Made by a program: the position numbers and the translations under genes. Shown one piece after another: positions 61,658 to 64,000 of a DNA stretch of 64,000 nt (position 1 is the first letter of the stretch; each line of letters starts with the position of its first letter). The DNA lies in NCBI GenBank assembly GCA_965279125.1, contig CBDIHL010000034.1, forward strand, positions 1 through 64,000, written 5' to 3'. Below the pieces are notes generated by a model. It ran no database searches. It was not told the DNA's origin and saw only the letters and a list, made by a program, of their open reading frames with translations. This stretch comes from Dinoroseobacter sp965279125. Its GTDB lineage: Bacteria; Pseudomonadota; Alphaproteobacteria; Rhodobacterales; Rhodobacteraceae.

Positions 61658-62285
61658 AAAACGCCCGAGGGGATGCTGACGCGAGCGTCTATATAAGTGT
61701 CATATCGTCTTGAGAGATCGCGGTGTGTGTCGCGCCTTCTCAAAACGGTCTTCCCCCAAAGACCGACAAGCAGCACCTTCCCAGGCCCGTTATGTTTACG
61801 CCCCAGCGGCCGCTGCGAATACGAGAACTTGCCCCAGAGTTACCTTAATTGGACCGCGTAAGCCCTTGTTTGGACGCAATCTGGCCAAGCCCGTGTCCGG
61901 ATTTACGACGGGTTTGTTGCAGATTTGAAAACAGTCTGAGACGGCGCATTTCGCGCAAGCACGCTCCATAGCCTTCGCGCATTGGGCCTTGGCGCAAGGC
62001 GCGCGACCCAGATGAAAATCTCGGTCGCCCCTATTGTTTCGCAACGCGCGCCAATGGCCCGCGCGGCCCTGTCGTTAACTATGGCCGCGGAAAGGCACAT
62101 GAGACGGCAGTCTGGCTGTTTGAGGTTTCGCGCCAATCAAGGCGGATTGATCCCGATTGCACACAAAATGAGGAACAGTGGGGTCCGCCCCGCGATTCGA
62201 ATCACGGGTGCCAAGCGGCTCAGACACGCGCTCTTAGTCCCCCAAAAAAGGTTAACAAGGCGTTCATGATCTGTGAGATAAGGGC
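61658..62285. other. Gene-poor region before tRNA-Leu
   Basis: About 630 bases hold no frame with family signals; two overlapping frames (61796-62044 minus, 61982-62269 plus) have atypical Cys/Arg-rich content. Near its end (62179-62207) lies a fragment that looks like the T-arm and 3' acceptor end of a tRNA on the minus strand. Confidence 0.5.
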
Positions 62286-62372
62286 TGGTACCCGAGGTCG
62301 GACTCGAACCGACAAGATGTTTCCATCGGGGGATTTTGAATCCCCTGCGTCTACCAATTCCGCCACTCGGGC
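62286..62372 (-). tRNA. tRNA-Leu (anticodon CAA)
   Basis: The 87-nt sequence reads GCCCGAGTGG at its 5' end (62372 downward), has the long variable arm of class II tRNAs, the anticodon loop TTCAAAA with anticodon CAA between a GGGGA/TCCCC stem, the T-arm GGTTCGAGTCC and an encoded CCA end at 62286. The acceptor stem pairs throughout, with one G-U pair at the first position. It decodes UUG. Confidence 0.95.
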
Positions 62373-62572
62373 CCTTGAGCCACGCATTAGCCAAGCCAGC
62401 GGGGCGCGTCCAGAGGAAATCTGCCCCAAATCTGCACGCAGTATCACACACAGCCTCGCCCCCCTTGCACAAACGCGAAAACCTGCGATCACACTGCGAC
62501 ACGCACTCCACGGGGCGCGTCGAAATCTAGCGGTCCCCAGCCACCCCGGCTCAACTCATAAGGACAGGTTTC

Positions 62573-63187
62573 ATGAACGCGAACCCAGACCGCGTCTTGT
62601 CCACATCCGAGCGTCTTGCCCAACTGAGCGCAGACGCACCGGATGAAGGCGTCACACTCGACTGGGTTTTGTCGCAGCTGCATGAGCGTGCCTTTGGCCT
62701 GTTTCTGCTGATCCTCGCCCTGCCATGCTGCATACCTTTTTTGTATGGCGTGCCGCAGATCGTCTCGCTGCCCCTGATGTTCATCGCAGCCCAACTCGTT
62801 ATGGGACGCAAAGCACCGTGGTTGCCCGCGCGATTGGGACGTCGACAAATATCGCGTGAAAGCTTGGCCAGTTTGTCCATGCGTGCCAGTCCATGGCTGC
62901 AACGGATCGAGGCGGTCAGCCATCCCCGTCTCGTGTGGCTGACACATCGTCCTGCGGATCGCATTATCGGCGCAGCCCTGGTCATTTTCTGCGGTTCTAT
63001 CTTGTTGCCAATACCATTGACCAACACCGTCCCAGCCGTGGGCGTTGTTCTGATTTCGATGGGCTTTTTGCAGCGCGACGGTCTGCTGGTATTGCTCGGC
63101 ACGATCACCGGAACCGCTTGGATCGCCTCATTGGTTTTTGCCGGAGCCACGCTGATTACCGTTCTGCGGGACTTGGTCGGGCTTTAA
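62573..63187 (+). CDS. ExoD family membrane protein
   Basis: The 204-residue product fits the ExoD family, which was first linked to exopolysaccharide synthesis and alkaline tolerance in rhizobia. It has an amphipathic N-terminus, then several hydrophobic helices, with the F-G-L-F-L-L-I-L-A-L-P motif at about 41-51 and I-P-L-T-N-T-V-P-A near 147-155. An ATG at 62573 follows AAGGACAG. It is transcribed in the same direction as dsbB. Confidence 0.87.
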   Translation: MNANPDRVLSTSERLAQLSADAPDEGVTLDWVLSQLHERAFGLFLLILALPCCIPFLYGVPQIVSLPLMFIAAQLVMGRKAPWLPARLGRRQISRESLASLSMRASPWLQRIEAVSHPRLVWLTHRPADRIIGAALVIFCGSILLPIPLTNTVPAVGVVLISMGFLQRDGLLVLLGTITGTAWIASLVFAGATLITVLRDLVGL

Positions 63188-63268
63188 GATCATCCCCCAA
63201 CGCCATCGTGGCTTGCACTTGAGGCCGGACCGCGTAGACCTAGCCCAAGACGAGGCATGAGGCATTCC

Positions 63269-63742
63269 ATGGCAGTGAACCAGCGCAATTTGGTGGGCTT
63301 GGCGGTCCTTGGCTCAGTGGCATTGCTGCTGGGCGCATATCTGTTCCAAGCGCTCGGCTATGCCCCGTGCAAAATGTGTATCTGGCAGCGCTGGCCCCAT
63401 GGCGTAGCAATTGCGATCGGCGCGGTTTGGGCCTTTATGCCGATGACCGCTCTGATCTGGCTCGGGGCCGTTTCGGCACTGACCACAGCCGGGATCGGGG
63501 GCTACCATACGGGGGTCGAGCGCGGCTGGTGGGAAGGCCCCGCGTCCTGCTCGGGCGGGGGTGGCCTTGATTTGGGCGCGATGACCGGCACGGATTTGCT
63601 GTCGACCGAGATCGCAGAGACGGTGATCATGTGCGATGAGGTCGCGTGGGAATTGTTTGGTCTGTCGATGGCCAGCTGGAACATGCTGGCCTCGCTGGCG
63701 CTGGCGGCGATCTGGCTCATGGCGGCGCGGCGCGGCGCGTAA
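63269..63742 (+). CDS. dsbB: Disulfide bond formation protein B
   Basis: DsbB reoxidises DsbA and passes electrons to quinones. The 157-residue protein has four membrane helices, the first periplasmic cysteine pair in P-C-K-M-C (about 33-37) and the second pair formed by A-S-C-S-G and V-I-M-C-D. The ATG at 63269 is chosen because GAGG lies 6 nt upstream; an ATG at 63257 is too close to its own GAGG. It follows exoD by 81 nt. Confidence 0.9.
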   Translation: MAVNQRNLVGLAVLGSVALLLGAYLFQALGYAPCKMCIWQRWPHGVAIAIGAVWAFMPMTALIWLGAVSALTTAGIGGYHTGVERGWWEGPASCSGGGGLDLGAMTGTDLLSTEIAETVIMCDEVAWELFGLSMASWNMLASLALAAIWLMAARRGA

Positions 63743-63746
63743 CGCG

Positions 63747-64000
63747 TCAGTGGAGTGTAAATTCCCCGGTCACATTGCGCCATTCTCCCGGGGCGATCAG
63801 CTTGCGGTGGGTGAAGCGCACTGAATGCAGCGGGCCTTGGATCTGATCTTGCCAGAATTCGATGAAATCGAACATTTTCGGGTGATCCGGGGCAATGTCG
63901 TAGTCCTGCCAGACATAGCTGTTCAGCACGTTTTGATAGTCGGGCATCCGGTAGAAAAACTCTGCGGTGGTCAGCCCGTATCCGCGCATCATTAACTCTG
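63747..64000 (-). CDS. Usg-like protein (5' end cut off by window end)
   Basis: The frame reads to the window edge as E-L-M-M-R-G-Y-G-L-T-T-A-E, so the annotated ATG at 63992 is not the start and the gene begins outside. The segment W-Q-D-Y-D-I-A-P-D-H-P and G-P-L-H-S-V-R-F-T-H-R-K-L-I matches the small Usg protein of the tryptophan operon region in alphaproteobacteria. Its function is not known. The stop is 4 nt from the convergent dsbB stop. Confidence 0.85.
   Translation of the reverse strand, partial: ELMMRGYGLTTAEFFYRMPDYQNVLNSYVWQDYDIAPDHPKMFDFIEFWQDQIQGPLHSVRFTHRKLIAPGEWRNVTGEFTLH

Overview
This window is a chromosomal segment from an alphaproteobacterium, almost certainly of the Rhodobacterales (Roseobacter group). 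The support is a CtrA regulator next to a SciP/DUF1153 gene, DUF6456 and DUF6477 proteins, an Usg-like protein, a Hint/RTX surface protein, an MttB-family methyltransferase and a peptide-ABC/GcvT-type dehydrogenase operon. Most of it is dense, GC-rich housekeeping DNA with many 1-4 nt gene overlaps. I see no prophage, insertion sequence or CRISPR array.

Layout: 0-7.7 kb holds ispF (cut by the window start), pgpA, a CinA/PncC amidase, a Coq10/START protein, hpt, two small membrane proteins, lipA, the divergent DUF6456/DUF6477 pair with a perfect CtrA box between them, and an orphan mttB homologue. 7.8-16.6 kb holds guaA, a DMT transporter, a FadL-like porin, a P-loop ATPase, metA (with the Glu111 of acetyl-CoA-using enzymes), a lipoprotein hydrolase, ppk2 and a TetR regulator. 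16.6-17.5 kb is a gene-poor gap with a perfect DnaA-box sequence. 17.5-31 kb holds rpsI-rplM, speD-speE with a possibly structured leader, a thioesterase, a frameshifted enoyl-CoA hydratase, a carboxypeptidase, ctaA-trmJ, thiE, a frameshifted hisI, an IscU-like scaffold, a frameshifted recG and ligA. 31-35 kb holds ctrA, sciP, mnmA and two cytochrome c genes. 35-47 kb is a long minus-strand envelope cluster (pyrH, frr, uppS, cdsA, dxr, rseP, a tiny ORF, bamA, skp, fabZ, lpxA, lpxI, lpxB). 47-58 kb holds miaA, an AraC regulator and a five-gene unit of a peptide-type ABC transporter and a large FAD/GcvT dehydrogenase. 58-64 kb holds a 1069-residue LamG/RTX/DUF4114/Hint protein, a tRNA-Leu(CAA), exoD, dsbB and a partial usg-like gene.

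Working together: CtrA and SciP form the cell-cycle regulatory core, and the CtrA box at 5668-5682 suggests that the DUF6456/DUF6477 pair is in the CtrA regulon. The 35-47 kb cluster couples UMP kinase, ribosome recycling, isoprenoid and phospholipid precursors, outer-membrane protein assembly and lipid A synthesis. The 48-58 kb unit probably imports a peptide-like or N-methylated amino compound and oxidises it.

The most notable anomalies are four single-base frameshifts in three conserved genes within 6 kb (21.2-27.2 kb), a speD leader in which one strand can pair either locally or with the Shine-Dalgarno sequence, a strong terminator hairpin inside the 3' end of the DUF6477 gene, and a structured untranslated stretch at 26.46-26.63 kb. 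I did not find a clearly new multi-gene system. The speD leader and the transporter-dehydrogenase module are the best candidates for undescribed biology.
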